NCBI RefSeq assembly: GCF_030709675.1 | Contig: NZ_JAUZQD010000017.1 | Coordinates: 1-64,000 of the forward strand | DNA from: Symbioplanes lichenis | GTDB lineage: Bacteria > Actinomycetota > Actinomycetes > Mycobacteriales > Micromonosporaceae | Direction of reading: 5' to 3' | Length of the DNA stretch: 64,000 nucleotides | Shown: piece by piece, positions 8,346 to 16,657 of the stretch | Numbering within the stretch: position 1 is the stretch's first letter | Layout of the letters: each line of letters begins with the position of its first letter | Position numbers and translations under genes: made by a program | Notes under the pieces: generated by a model | Databases searched by the model: none | What the model saw: only the letters and a program-made list of their open reading frames with translations | What the model was told of the DNA's origin: nothing

Positions 8346-9254
8346 ATGCGCATCGGCCTGAACCTGCCGCACTACGGGGCGCTCACCGGCCCGGAGGACA
8401 TCACCGAGGTCAGCCGGGCGGCCGAGGACATGGGGTACGACAGCCTGTGGACCGGCGACCGGCTGCTCTCCCCGGTGCATCCCCGCGACCGCTACCCGGG
8501 CGGGAACGGCGAGATGCCCGCGGAGATGAACGTCTACCTCGACCCGTTGACGGCCCTGAGCTTCGCGGCGGCGTCGACCCGGCGGGTCCGGCTCGGGACC
8601 AGCACGCTGAACGCCGGCTGGTACCCCCCGGTGCTCCTCGCGCGTACCCTCACCACGCTCGACGTGCTGAGCGCGGGCCGGCTCGACGTGGGGCTGGGCC
8701 TGGGGTGGTCACGCGACGAGTACGAGGCCGTGAACGTCCCGTGGGAGGACCGGGGCGGCCGCCTGGACGAGATCCTCGACCTGCTGGAGAAGATTTGGGG
8801 CGGCGGGGTCGTCGCGCACGAGGGGGCCCGTTATCGCGTACCCGCAAGTGGCATCGAGCCGAAGCCGGTGCAGCTGCCGCGCCCACCGGTCCTGCTCGCG
8901 GGGCTGCAGCCGGCCGCGCTGGGCCGCGTCGCGCGCCGGGCCGACGGGTGGCTCGCGGTGGGCCTGCCGCTGCCGGTCCTGACGGCGATGTGGCAGAAGA
9001 TCCAGACCCAGGCCGAGGAGTACGGCCGGGAGCCCGGCGCCGTCCGCATGGTCCAGCGGCTCAACCCGCGCCTCACGGCCGGGCCGGTCGGCGACGCTCA
9101 GGTGCCGGCGCGGGGAACCCTCGAGCAGATCGCCGAGTACGCGAAGAGGGCCGCGGCCGACGAGGTCTTCATCGACCTGACGCTGACCGTGACCGGCCGG
9201 GCGCAGATGCTCGATCTGGCCGGCCGGTTCCTGGAGCTGATGCGGGCGGGCTGA
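8346..9254 (+). CDS. LLM-class F420-dependent oxidoreductase
   Basis: This 302-residue protein has the luciferase-like monooxygenase TIM-barrel signature: MRIGLNLPHYGALTGPEDI, MGYDSLWTGDRLL, RRVRLGTSTLNAGWYPPVLLA and the characteristic GRLDVGLGLGWSRDEYEA. The family uses FMN or F420; in actinobacteria this subtype is usually F420-dependent. The substrate cannot be told from sequence. It converges on the LPMO gene, with only about 67 bp between the two stop codons. Confidence 0.9.
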   Translation: MRIGLNLPHYGALTGPEDITEVSRAAEDMGYDSLWTGDRLLSPVHPRDRYPGGNGEMPAEMNVYLDPLTALSFAAASTRRVRLGTSTLNAGWYPPVLLARTLTTLDVLSAGRLDVGLGLGWSRDEYEAVNVPWEDRGGRLDEILDLLEKIWGGGVVAHEGARYRVPASGIEPKPVQLPRPPVLLAGLQPAALGRVARRADGWLAVGLPLPVLTAMWQKIQTQAEEYGREPGAVRMVQRLNPRLTAGPVGDAQVPARGTLEQIAEYAKRAAADEVFIDLTLTVTGRAQMLDLAGRFLELMRAG

Positions 9255-9274
9255 TTCTCGTCGGTGCCCGGGCG

Positions 9275-9335
9275 CCCCGCGCCCGGGCTTCAGTGCGCCC
9301 GGGCTTCCCCGCGCCCGGGCTTCAGTGCGCCCGGG
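9275..9335. repeat. 29-bp direct repeat containing the LPMO stop codon
   Basis: The 29-mer starting CCCCGCGCCCGGGCTTCAG occurs at 9275-9303 and 9307-9335. The second copy covers the last codons and stop of the LPMO gene, so the gene's 3' end is duplicated. GCGCCCGGG and its complement within the repeats can also form stems, so the array may double as a bidirectional terminator between the convergent genes. Confidence 0.8.
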
Positions 9336-10227
9336 ATGATCGGGTGGCGAAGCCGACGACGAGGGCGACGACGATCACCGCGAGCGCGCCGCCGATGATC
9401 CAGTGGCCGAGGGACGCGTCGTCGGTGCTGTGCGAGGCCACCGGGTCGAGGGCGGGCGGCTCGGTCGTCCGGGTCGCCTTGCTCGCCGGGGCCGTCCTGC
9501 TCGGCGGTCCCGCGGAAGCCGGCGCCGTGGTCTCCGGAGCCTTCGACGGCTTCTTCGTGGCCTTGATCGCGGGCGCCTTCGTGGTCGGGGCGGGGGTCGC
9601 CTTCTCGGCCGGGAAGATCAGGTCGGAACACGAGTAGTACGTGTCCGGCGTGCTCGACGTCTCCCACACCACGTAGAGCACGTGCCGCCCCGAGCGGTTC
9701 TCCGGCAGCTTCACGCTCATCCGGTACGAGCCGTCGCGCAACGGCGGGTCCGTCACCTCGGTCACCGGGTCGGTCGTCAGGTCGCCCCAGCTCAGCGGCT
9801 CGGAGGGGTCGTAGCCGGCCTTGGTGAGATAGAGCCGGAACGTACCCTTGTGCGGGATCGTGCCCGCGTAGCGCACCTTCAGCGTCGTGCCCGGCTCCAC
9901 CTCGGTCGCCGGCCAGTCCGTCCGCGCCAGGTCCAGGCCCCGATAGTCGTCGAGCCCGCCGCTGCACAGCTCCCCGTCGGGCACGACTCTCTTGTCGCGG
10001 CCGCCGACGTTCGCGATGCGCAGATTGTCGAAGTTGCCGAGCGAGCCGCCGTTCGCCTTGCGCGCCGCCTGGCACGCCTTGGCGCGGGTCTCCTCGCCGC
10101 CCGAGGCGCAGGCGGCCGTGCGACTGATCGGCTGGGTGGGCGCCCCGTGCGCCAGGGCCGGCGCGGCGGGGGCCAGCGCCACTGCCGCCAGGATGCCGGC
10201 GGCGGTGGCCAGACCTACGAACCTCAT
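9322..10227 (-). CDS. AA10-type lytic polysaccharide monooxygenase with C-terminal membrane anchor
   Basis: This is about 301 residues. A signal peptide (MRFVGLATAAG, hydrophobic core, APALA) would be cleaved to expose an N-terminal His in HGAPTQPISR, the first copper ligand of the AA10 histidine brace. The second ligand is the His of AGTIPHKGTFRLYLTKAG, and YSCSDLIF near the domain end matches the conserved C-terminal strand of the family. A Pro/Ala/Lys/Thr-rich linker and a C-terminal transmembrane helix (GGALAVIVVALVVGFATR) follow, so the enzyme should stay on the cell surface. The usual substrate is chitin or cellulose, oxidised with a copper centre. A GTG at 10263 would add 12 residues; neither start has a good ribosome-binding site. 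Confidence 0.85.
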   Translation of the reverse strand: MRFVGLATAAGILAAVALAPAAPALAHGAPTQPISRTAACASGGEETRAKACQAARKANGGSLGNFDNLRIANVGGRDKRVVPDGELCSGGLDDYRGLDLARTDWPATEVEPGTTLKVRYAGTIPHKGTFRLYLTKAGYDPSEPLSWGDLTTDPVTEVTDPPLRDGSYRMSVKLPENRSGRHVLYVVWETSSTPDTYYSCSDLIFPAEKATPAPTTKAPAIKATKKPSKAPETTAPASAGPPSRTAPASKATRTTEPPALDPVASHSTDDASLGHWIIGGALAVIVVALVVGFATRSSRAH

Positions 10228-10340
10228 GAGCGGGGGTACGGACGGCAGCCGCCAATCGTTCACTACGGTGCGTCGTGCTCGTGGTTACAGGTGGGCGCTG
10301 TGGTTGCATGGGGTGGAGGAACTCGGACAGAGGAGTACAC

Positions 10341-10709
10341 ATGGAGAAGCCCGACGTCGGCCCCATCACCGGTGAGCCGCCCGCCGAGCTCGTCGTGGAG
10401 GACCTCGTCACCGGCGACGGCGACGAGGCGAAGCCCGGACACCAGGTCAGCGTCCACTACGTGGGCGTGGCGTTCTCCTCCGGCAAGGAGTTCGACGCCT
10501 CGTACAACCGGGGTGAGGCCTTCGACTTCGGCCTCGGAGCGGGCCAGGTCATCGCCGGCTGGGACCAGGGTGTCGCCGGCATGAAGGTCGGCGGCCGCCG
10601 CAAGATCACCATCCCGCCGCAGCTCGGCTATGGCCAGCGCGGCGTGCCGGGCGTCATCAAGCCCGGGGAGACGCTCATCTTCGTGGTGGACCTGCTCGGC
10701 GTCAGCTGA
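10341..10709 (+). CDS. FKBP-type peptidyl-prolyl cis-trans isomerase
   Basis: This 122-residue single-domain FKBP shows VSVHYVGVAFSSGKEFDAS, PFDFGLGAGQVIAGWDQGV-like sequence, GGRRKITIPPQLGYGQRG and LIFVVDLLGV. The active-site aromatic residues of the family are at the expected places. It lacks a signal peptide, so it probably acts in the cytosol. An AGAGGAG sequence upstream fixes the ATG at 10341. It is divergent from the LPMO gene and followed by a strong hairpin. Confidence 0.93.
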   Translation: MEKPDVGPITGEPPAELVVEDLVTGDGDEAKPGHQVSVHYVGVAFSSGKEFDASYNRGEAFDFGLGAGQVIAGWDQGVAGMKVGGRRKITIPPQLGYGQRGVPGVIKPGETLIFVVDLLGVS

Positions 10710-10726
10710 CCGGCAGGCAGGCACGA

Positions 10727-10759
10727 CGACGGGCGGGACCCACGTGGTCCCGCCCGTCG
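10727..10759 (+). terminator. Hairpin terminator of the FKBP gene
   Basis: CGACGGGCGGGACC (10727-10740) and its perfect complement (10746-10759) enclose a 5-nt loop 17 nt after the FKBP stop. CCCTTTGTC follows. Confidence 0.85.
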
Positions 10760-11071
10760 CCCTTTGTCAGGCGATCGCTGCCGGGGCGGGATCTCGGCCG
10801 AGGTTCCGCCCGCCGCTCGTCAGCGCGGCGCGTATTCCGGGCGGGCGACCCGTCGTGAATTTCCGGTCCGGCCGCTCGTAGCGGCCGATCGGCTCATGCA
10901 GGACCCAGCTTCACGAGAAGCGGCGCGGCGGGCCGGGGCGGCGGGAGCTGAGCCAGGGGCGGCAGGCCGGGCGGGCCGGGGCAGGGAGGGAATGCCCCGG
11001 CCCGGGGCCCGCGCCGCCCGGGGGTGCGGCGCGGGGGGTCTCGTCCGGGTCGAAGGGTTCGTCGATCGGGG
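10760..11071. other. Intergenic region between convergent genes
   Basis: This stretch of about 310 bases lies between the FKBP terminator and the 3' end of the lipoprotein gene. It holds no convincing gene. An 8-bp hairpin (10976-10983 with 10993-11000, CCGGGGCA/TGCCCCGG) may end minus-strand transcription. Confidence 0.5.
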
Positions 11072-11953
11072 TCACGAGGCGGACTTCAGGGCGTCGCAGC
11101 CGGTCTCGTCGGGCAGGAGCGGCCGCAGCCGTACGGCATAGCCCTCGTTGTTCCACACCCACGGCGTGGTCTGCGTCGCCTCCTTGGCCGCCTTGAGCAC
11201 GGCGTCGCGCTCGGCCCCGGTGGCCGTGACGCAGGAGAGCTTGAGCCCGTCGGCGATCGACAGACCGGGCAGCGCCGGACCGGGCCACTCGACGGTGCGG
11301 GGGCGGCCGACGGAGTCGTCGTTGTGGACATAGGGGCTGACCACGGCGGCGAGGATCTCGGGCGTGTAGGGGACGGCCTCCTGCGCCTGGAAGCCGTTGG
11401 TCAGGTCGTCGAGCTTGGTGAGGAACGCCTTGACCTTGGTGCGGGCGGCCTTCTGCGCGGCGGTCAGCTGGGGATCGTCCGCCCGGGCCTCGTTCAGGGC
11501 CTCCACCCCGACGACGGTCTCGCCGACGGTGAACTGGGTGGTGGGGACGTCCGCGACGCCGGGCCGCCCGAAGTCGGCGCCCGGGACCAGGCCGGCCGCC
11601 CCGGCCTCGGTGACGAGCTGCCGGGCCCGTTCCGGCGAGATGCTCGCGACGACGACGTTGGGCACCGCCGGGCCCGGATAGATCGCCGGCTCGGGGCCGA
11701 GGAAGATCACGCGGCCGTCGGCGTACACGCTGGTGGTGGGCAGGCGGCCCGCACGCATGTCCGGGGTCACGAAGCCGCCGGCCGAGGCCACGCGCAGGAG
11801 GAGGTCGTCCGCGCCGCCGGGGCTGGGGAGGCTCGGCGGCGCGGACGACGGCGAGGAGCCCGCGGCGCCGGTGGCTGCCGGCTGCGCGCAGGCGGCGAGG
11901 AGCAGGATCGTGGCGGTTGCAGCGGCGGTCCGCAAGCCGCGAAATGTCGTCAT
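11072..11953 (-). CDS. Lipoprotein of unknown function
   Basis: This 293-residue protein starts with MTTFRGLRTAAATATILLLA, then AC, a lipobox with Cys near residue 21, followed by an Ala/Ser/Pro-rich linker. It should be lipid-anchored on the outer face of the membrane. Recognisable stretches are DLLLRVASAGGFVTPDMRAG, ARQLVTEAGAAGLVPGADFG and the late SCVTATGAERDAVLKAAKEA. I do not recognise the family with certainty. It lies downstream of the polyol transporter in the same direction, but a canonical terminator separates them, so it is probably a separate unit. Confidence 0.75.
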   Translation of the reverse strand: MTTFRGLRTAAATATILLLAACAQPAATGAAGSSPSSAPPSLPSPGGADDLLLRVASAGGFVTPDMRAGRLPTTSVYADGRVIFLGPEPAIYPGPAVPNVVVASISPERARQLVTEAGAAGLVPGADFGRPGVADVPTTQFTVGETVVGVEALNEARADDPQLTAAQKAARTKVKAFLTKLDDLTNGFQAQEAVPYTPEILAAVVSPYVHNDDSVGRPRTVEWPGPALPGLSIADGLKLSCVTATGAERDAVLKAAKEATQTTPWVWNNEGYAVRLRPLLPDETGCDALKSAS

Positions 11954-11998
11954 ACCGGGTGGGACGCACCCTCCGTCCCGACGGTTCCGGCCCCGGCG

Positions 11999-12041
11999 AA
12001 AAAAGGGCGGTGGCCGGCCCCCACGAGGAGGACCGGCCACC
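11999..12041 (-). terminator. Rho-independent terminator of the ABC transporter operon
   Basis: On the minus strand a perfect 9-bp stem (GGTGGCCGG/CCGGCCACC, 12033-12041 with 12009-12017) is followed by GCCC and a run of six T (12004-11999). It starts 20 nt after the operon's last stop. A T-run is rare in this window, so this is the clearest intrinsic terminator. Confidence 0.9.
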
Positions 12042-12061
12042 TGACAGGGCGGGGGAAAGGT

Positions 12062-12913
12062 CTATTTCACCGAGCCGAGCGACAGCCCCTGCACCAGCTT
12101 GTCCTGCGCCGAGAAGCCCGCCACCAGCACCGGCAGCGAGATCACGAACGCCGCCGCGCACAGCTGCGCCAGGAACAGCCCCTGGCTCGTGACGAAGCTG
12201 GTCAGGAACACCGGCGCGGTCTCGGCCACGGTGGCGGTGAGGACGCGGGCGAAGAGGAGCTCGTTCCAGCTGAAGATAAAGCAGATCAGCGCGGTGGCCG
12301 CGATCCCGGGCGTCACCACCGGGGCGATGACCGAGCGCAGGGTCTTGCTCAGGCCGGCGCCGTCCATCGCGGCCGCCTCGAGCATCTCGACCGGCACCTC
12401 GGACAGGAACGAGCGCATCATCCACACCGCGATCGGCAGGTTCATCGAGGTGTAGAAGACGATGAGCAGCCAGATGTTGTCGAGCAGCCCGGTGTTCTGG
12501 GCGAACAGGTAGAGCGGCAGCAGCCCGGCGACGATCGGCAGCATCTTGGTGGAGAGGAAGAAGAACAGGACGTCGGTCCACTTCTTCACGGGCTTGATCG
12601 ACAGCGCGTACGCGGCGGGGAACGCCAGCAGCAGCACCAGCGCCGTGGAGAGGACGCTGGCCGTCAGCGAGTTGAGCAGCGGCGGCCACGGCGAGGCGCC
12701 GCCCGAGAAGAACTCCCGGTAGCCCTCCAGCGTGAGCGGCGCGAAGACGGCCGGCGGGTTCGTGGCGGCGTCGGCCTCGCTGTGGAACGACGTGAGCACC
12801 ATCCACACCACGGGCAGCACGAACAGCACGCCGATGACCCACGCGAGCAGCGTCAGCCAGATGCCGCCGCGTTCCTTCTTCTTCGGCCCGGATACCGCTG
12901 TGAGCGTACTCAT
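12062..12913 (-). CDS. Carbohydrate/polyol ABC transporter permease (MalG/SmoG-like)
   Basis: This 283-residue CUT1-family inner-membrane permease has about six transmembrane helices. The EAA loop that contacts the ATPase is visible as EAAAMDGAGLSKTLRSVIAP. The stretch LFFFLSTKMLPIVAGLLPLY resembles the sorbitol/mannitol permeases SmoG/MtlG. The ATG start lies inside the end of the upstream permease gene (4-nt overlap). It is the last gene of a binding protein-permease-permease operon that lacks an ATPase. Confidence 0.9.
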   Translation of the reverse strand: MSTLTAVSGPKKKERGGIWLTLLAWVIGVLFVLPVVWMVLTSFHSEADAATNPPAVFAPLTLEGYREFFSGGASPWPPLLNSLTASVLSTALVLLLAFPAAYALSIKPVKKWTDVLFFFLSTKMLPIVAGLLPLYLFAQNTGLLDNIWLLIVFYTSMNLPIAVWMMRSFLSEVPVEMLEAAAMDGAGLSKTLRSVIAPVVTPGIAATALICFIFSWNELLFARVLTATVAETAPVFLTSFVTSQGLFLAQLCAAAFVISLPVLVAGFSAQDKLVQGLSLGSVK

Positions 12914-13866
12914 CGGCCGGTGTCCTCCTTGAAGAGCGACGAGACCGTCCGCAGGGCGAAGGTCGCGATGATCATGGTGCCGATGACCACGATCACGGCC
13001 GCCGCGGAGGCCCGGCCGTAGTCGTGGGCCTGGTAGAAGATCTGATAGATCGTGTACGGCAGGTTCGCCGTGCCCAGGCCGCCGGACGTGATCGTGAAGA
13101 CGGCGTCGAAGTTCTGCACGATGTAGATCGAGCCGAGCAGCGCACCGAGCTCGAGGTATTGCCGCAGGTGCGGGAGCGTCATGCTGCGGAAGATCTGCCA
13201 GTTGTTCGCGCCGTCGATGCGCGCGGCCTCGATGACGTCCAGCGGGCGCCCCTGCAGCCCGGCCAGCAGGATCAGCATCATGAACGGGGTCCACTGCCAC
13301 ACCAGCGCGAAGATCACCGACCAGAGCGGGGCGTTGCTGATCCAGTCGGGCTGCGGCGGGCTGTCCGAGCCGAACCAGCCCCACACCCGGGTCAGCGCGC
13401 CGTTGAAGAGCCCGTACTCCGGGTTGTAGAGCGCGTGCTTCCACAGCAGCGCCGCCGCGACCGGGACGACGAGGAAGGGCGCGATCATCATCGTACGGAC
13501 GGCGCCGCGGCCCCGGAACTTGCGATCGAGCAGGAGCGCGACGCCGAGCCCGAGGACGAGACTGATGAGCACGACACCCGCGGTCAGCAGGATCGTGGTG
13601 ACCACCGCGTCGCGCATGTTGATGTCGGTGAACACCCGCCGGAAGTTGTCGACGCCCGCGAAGCCGACCTCGTCGGGGTAGTACGCGTTCCAGTCCATGA
13701 ACGAGATGACCAGCGTCGCCAGGAACGGCAGCTGCGTCACGACGATCATGAAGACGAGCGCCGGGAGCAGCGGCGCGCGACGGGCCCAGTTGCTCGCCTT
13801 GCGCACGGCCCCCTGCGGCGGCGGCTGGGTCGTCGCCTGTCCCGGCCGTTCAGTTACCGAGGTCAT
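12910..13866 (-). CDS. Carbohydrate/polyol ABC transporter permease (MalF/SmoF-like)
   Basis: This 318-residue permease has a hydrophilic N-terminal tail, then about six transmembrane helices and the EAA loop EAARIDGANNWQIFRSMTLP. FNGALTRVWGWFG and the overall pattern match the first permease of CUT1 importers, especially polyol types. Its ATG overlaps the end of the binding-protein gene and its own stop overlaps the next permease, so the three genes are translationally coupled. Confidence 0.9.
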   Translation of the reverse strand: MTSVTERPGQATTQPPPQGAVRKASNWARRAPLLPALVFMIVVTQLPFLATLVISFMDWNAYYPDEVGFAGVDNFRRVFTDINMRDAVVTTILLTAGVVLISLVLGLGVALLLDRKFRGRGAVRTMMIAPFLVVPVAAALLWKHALYNPEYGLFNGALTRVWGWFGSDSPPQPDWISNAPLWSVIFALVWQWTPFMMLILLAGLQGRPLDVIEAARIDGANNWQIFRSMTLPHLRQYLELGALLGSIYIVQNFDAVFTITSGGLGTANLPYTIYQIFYQAHDYGRASAAAVIVVIGTMIIATFALRTVSSLFKEDTGR

Positions 13867-15224
13867 CGGTTCTCCTCCCGGGACTGGTAGCGCTCGGCGA
13901 CGTCCTCGGCGAGGCGCTGGCCGCGGTCGAGGGCCTCGGGCACGCTCAGCTGCCCGGCGATGGCCGAGCTCACGTACTGCGACACCTGCGTCCCGAGATC
14001 GGTGAACTCGGGGATGTCGACGAACTGGATGCCGATCGCGGGGCGGGGCTGCACGCCGGGGTTGCGCGGATCGGCACTCTCGATCGACTGCCGGGTCGGC
14101 TCGGCGAAGGCGCCGGCTTCGGAGAGATAGTCCTGATTGGTGTACGTGGACGCGCGCTTGCCCGCCGGAACGCGCGACCATCCGAGCTGCGCGCCGACCA
14201 GCTCCTCGTACTGGCGGCTGGAGGCCCACGAGATGAACTTCCAGGCGTTGTCCTTCTTGGTGCTGGCCTGCTGGATGCTCCACGACCACGCGTAGAGCCA
14301 CCCGGAGCTGGCCGTCTTGACGACCGGGGCGGCCACGTAGCCGATCTTGCCCTTGACCGGCGAGTCGGCCGCTTCGAGGGAACCCGCCGCGCTCGTGGCG
14401 TCGTACCACATGGCGACGTTGCCCTGGATCAGGTTGTTGAGGCATTCGGTGAACCCGGCCTGGGGCGCCCCGGTCTCCCCGTGCTCGCGGACCAGGTTGA
14501 CGTAGAACTCGGTCGCCTGGCGGAACTCGGGCGAGTCGACCCGCGCGTTCCAGTCCGCGTCGAACCACGTACCGCCGAAGGTGTTGACCACCGTCGTGAG
14601 CGGGGCGAAGATCTGGCCCCAGCCGGGCTGGCCGCGCAGGCAGATGCCGGCCATGCCGGGTTGCTTGCCGTCGACCCGGGCCGCGATGTCCGCCACCTGC
14701 TGCCAGGTCGGCTTCGCCGGCATCGGTACGCCCTGCGCGTCGAGCACGTCCTTGCGGTACATGAGGAACGACGACTCGCCGTAGAACGGTTCCCCGTAGA
14801 GCTTGCCGTCCTCGGCGGTCAGCGACTGCGTCATCGGCGGCAGGACGTCGGCCTGGTCGAAGACGCTGTCCGCGGTCACGTAGTCGTCGAGCGGCGCGAT
14901 CCACTTCGACTTCGCGTAGATCGGGATCTCGAAGTTGCTCAGCGACGCGACGTCGTACTGGGCGGCCTGGCTGGAGAACTCCTGGCTGATCTTGTCCCGG
15001 ACATCGTTCTCGGGCAGGACCGTGAAGTTGACCTCGATGCCGGTCTGCTTCGTGAAGTTCGCCGCGGTCAGCCGTTGCAGGTCGATCATCTGCGGGTTGT
15101 TGACCATCAGCACGTCGATGCTGTTCGCCCCGCCGGACCCGCCGCCGCCCCCGCCCCAGCCCGCGCATCCGGCCGTTCCGGCGATCAGCAGTGCCGCGGT
15201 CGCGGCGGCCAGTGCGCGAGCCAT
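13863..15224 (-). CDS. Extracellular solute-binding lipoprotein, polyol-type (SmoE/MtlE-like)
   Basis: This 453-residue protein begins with a lipoprotein signal (MARALAAATAALLIAGTAGC) followed by a Gly-rich linker. The mature sequence has VLMVNNPQMIDLQRLTAANF, LYGEPFYGESSFLMYRKDVL and GICLRGQPGWGQIFAPLTTV, which resemble SmoE/MtlE sorbitol/mannitol-binding proteins as I know them. It would deliver substrate to the two coupled permeases. No ATPase or polyol dehydrogenase is present; a shared MsiK-like ATPase elsewhere is likely. The start is an ATG at 15224; the upstream gap is only about 63 bp. Confidence 0.88.
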   Translation of the reverse strand: MARALAAATAALLIAGTAGCAGWGGGGGGSGGANSIDVLMVNNPQMIDLQRLTAANFTKQTGIEVNFTVLPENDVRDKISQEFSSQAAQYDVASLSNFEIPIYAKSKWIAPLDDYVTADSVFDQADVLPPMTQSLTAEDGKLYGEPFYGESSFLMYRKDVLDAQGVPMPAKPTWQQVADIAARVDGKQPGMAGICLRGQPGWGQIFAPLTTVVNTFGGTWFDADWNARVDSPEFRQATEFYVNLVREHGETGAPQAGFTECLNNLIQGNVAMWYDATSAAGSLEAADSPVKGKIGYVAAPVVKTASSGWLYAWSWSIQQASTKKDNAWKFISWASSRQYEELVGAQLGWSRVPAGKRASTYTNQDYLSEAGAFAEPTRQSIESADPRNPGVQPRPAIGIQFVDIPEFTDLGTQVSQYVSSAIAGQLSVPEALDRGQRLAEDVAERYQSREENR

Positions 15225-15287
15225 GGGGCCTCCCCACTGAGGCGTACGTCACATCGGCCCCAGTAGATGCCCTTTCTTAACTCAAAG

Positions 15288-15500
15288 TCAACCTCTCGTC
15301 ACTCGCGCCTCACGGCCCTGGACGGCCACCACGTCGCCGTGCCGCAACTGGCGGCCACGGCGGGTGTCGACCTCGCCGTTGACCGTCACGTCGCCCTCGG
15401 CGATCAGCACCTTGGCCTCGCCGCCCGTGTCGATCAGGTCCGCGAGCTTGAGGAACTGTCCGAGTCTGATCACGTCGTCACCGACGGGTACTTCGCGCAT
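15288..15500 (-). CDS. Small S4-domain RNA-binding protein (YbcJ/YaaA-like)
   Basis: This 70-residue protein consists of one S4 RNA-binding domain: IRLGQFLKLADLIDTGGEAK, then AEGDVTVNGEVDTRRGRQLR, then HGDVV. Its size and pattern match YbcJ/YaaA-type proteins. The ATG at 15500 is used; a GTG two codons upstream is an alternative. It lies just upstream of the ABC operon in the same direction. Confidence 0.85.
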   Translation of the reverse strand: MREVPVGDDVIRLGQFLKLADLIDTGGEAKVLIAEGDVTVNGEVDTRRGRQLRHGDVVAVQGREARVTRG

Positions 15501-15580
15501 GGTCACATTGTCGTCGACGGGCCGCGGAAAAAATCTCGCGGGCTTTGAACCTTTCCCCGCCCCGGCCCGAACTACTTCCC

Positions 15581-16432
15581 GTGAGCCGACTCTTCGAGCA
15601 CCTCCGGGCGGGCGCCCTGGCCGCCACCGCCGCCGCCGGTGTGCTGGGCTTCGCGGCCCCCGCCGCGGCCGACGCGACCGTCACGCCGTCGATCGTGCCG
15701 CAGGGCACCGGGCAGAACATCCTCTTCCACGTGACCAACACGGCCAAGAGCCCGATCACCAAGGTCAAGGTCACGCTGCCGAAGGAGATGCCGGTCGCGG
15801 AGGTCTATCCGCTCTCGGTCAACGACTGGGCGCCGCTGATCGACAGCATGACCCTGGACACGCCGCTGACCACGATTCACGGCGGCACCCCGGTCAGCTC
15901 GACCGCGGCCGCGATCACCTGGGTCGCCGTGAAGGGCAAGGAGCTCCCGCCCGGCCAGTCCGCCGATCTGACCGTCTCCCTGGGACCGATCCCCACGACC
16001 GGCACCGAGATGAAGTTCACGATCGAGCCCACGTACGCGAACCCGGCCCAGGGTGCGCCGATGCCGCCCGTGACGCTGGAGCTGGCGCCGCCGAGCGCGG
16101 CCGACCAGCAGTCCACGCACTCGGGGCACGACGGCGGCACCGGCACCACGTCGGCCGACGACGAGGCGATGTTCGCGGCGCTGGCCGAGGCGGCGCAGGA
16201 CGACGGGCCGGGCTTCTGGACGATCGCCGGCTGGGTCCTGGCCGGCCTGATCGCCGTCGCGGGCGCCGTGGTGCTCCTGCGGGGACGCCGAAAGGAAGAA
16301 GCGGCCGACGACTCGTCCTCTCCCGAGGCTGACAAGTCGGACGATGAGCTGGTCAGCGTCGGTGCCGGGGCGACCGGCAAGGCCAAGAAGTCGAGCTGGC
16401 GCTACCAGGAAGACGGCCCGTCGAAGGAGTAG
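15581..16432 (+). CDS. DUF1775 (YcnI-like) membrane-anchored protein
   Basis: This 283-residue protein has a signal peptide ending near APAAADATVTPS and a DUF1775/YcnI domain. That family often binds copper through an N-terminal His exposed after cleavage, but here the mature protein begins near ADATV and lacks it, so copper binding is doubtful. The C-terminal part carries a His/Gly/Asp-rich linker (STHSGHDGGTG), a transmembrane helix (TIAGWVLAGLIAVAGAVVLL) and a charged cytoplasmic tail. A GTG at 15581 gives the shortest good signal peptide; a TTG at 15545 would extend it. Confidence 0.8.
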   Translation: MSRLFEHLRAGALAATAAAGVLGFAAPAAADATVTPSIVPQGTGQNILFHVTNTAKSPITKVKVTLPKEMPVAEVYPLSVNDWAPLIDSMTLDTPLTTIHGGTPVSSTAAAITWVAVKGKELPPGQSADLTVSLGPIPTTGTEMKFTIEPTYANPAQGAPMPPVTLELAPPSAADQQSTHSGHDGGTGTTSADDEAMFAALAEAAQDDGPGFWTIAGWVLAGLIAVAGAVVLLRGRRKEEAADDSSSPEADKSDDELVSVGAGATGKAKKSSWRYQEDGPSKE

Positions 16433-16618
16433 AAGCGTGTCCGCGCAGGTGGGCGCGGGCGCAACGAGGATTTGTTCGCGGCGGTGGAGATCAGGCGTCT
16501 CCCCTGCGCAAGTGCCACTTCAGGTGGGCCGCGAAAAACCCTCGGTCGTGAAAAAGCGCGTGGGGCGCGGAACACGACATGCAAGTGGGGTCAAGGGCAA
16601 GATCCGCGACTTGCGTCC

Positions 16619-16648
16619 GGCGGGGTGGGAGGCGACTCCCACCCCGCC
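16619..16648. terminator. Bidirectional 13-bp hairpin
   Basis: GGCGGGGTGGGAG (16619-16631) pairs perfectly with 16636-16648 around a GCGA loop, between convergent genes ending at 16432 and 16658. GTTTAACG follows on the plus strand. The rest of 16433-16618 holds no convincing gene. Confidence 0.8.
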
Positions 16649-16657
16649 GTTTAACGT

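Noticed and set aside
16491-16580. A 29-codon minus-strand ORF (MSCSAPHALFHDRGFFAAHL, KWHLRRGDA)
   Set aside because: It has a protein-like His/Cys pattern but no ribosome-binding site or TANNNT box. Not enough support to call.
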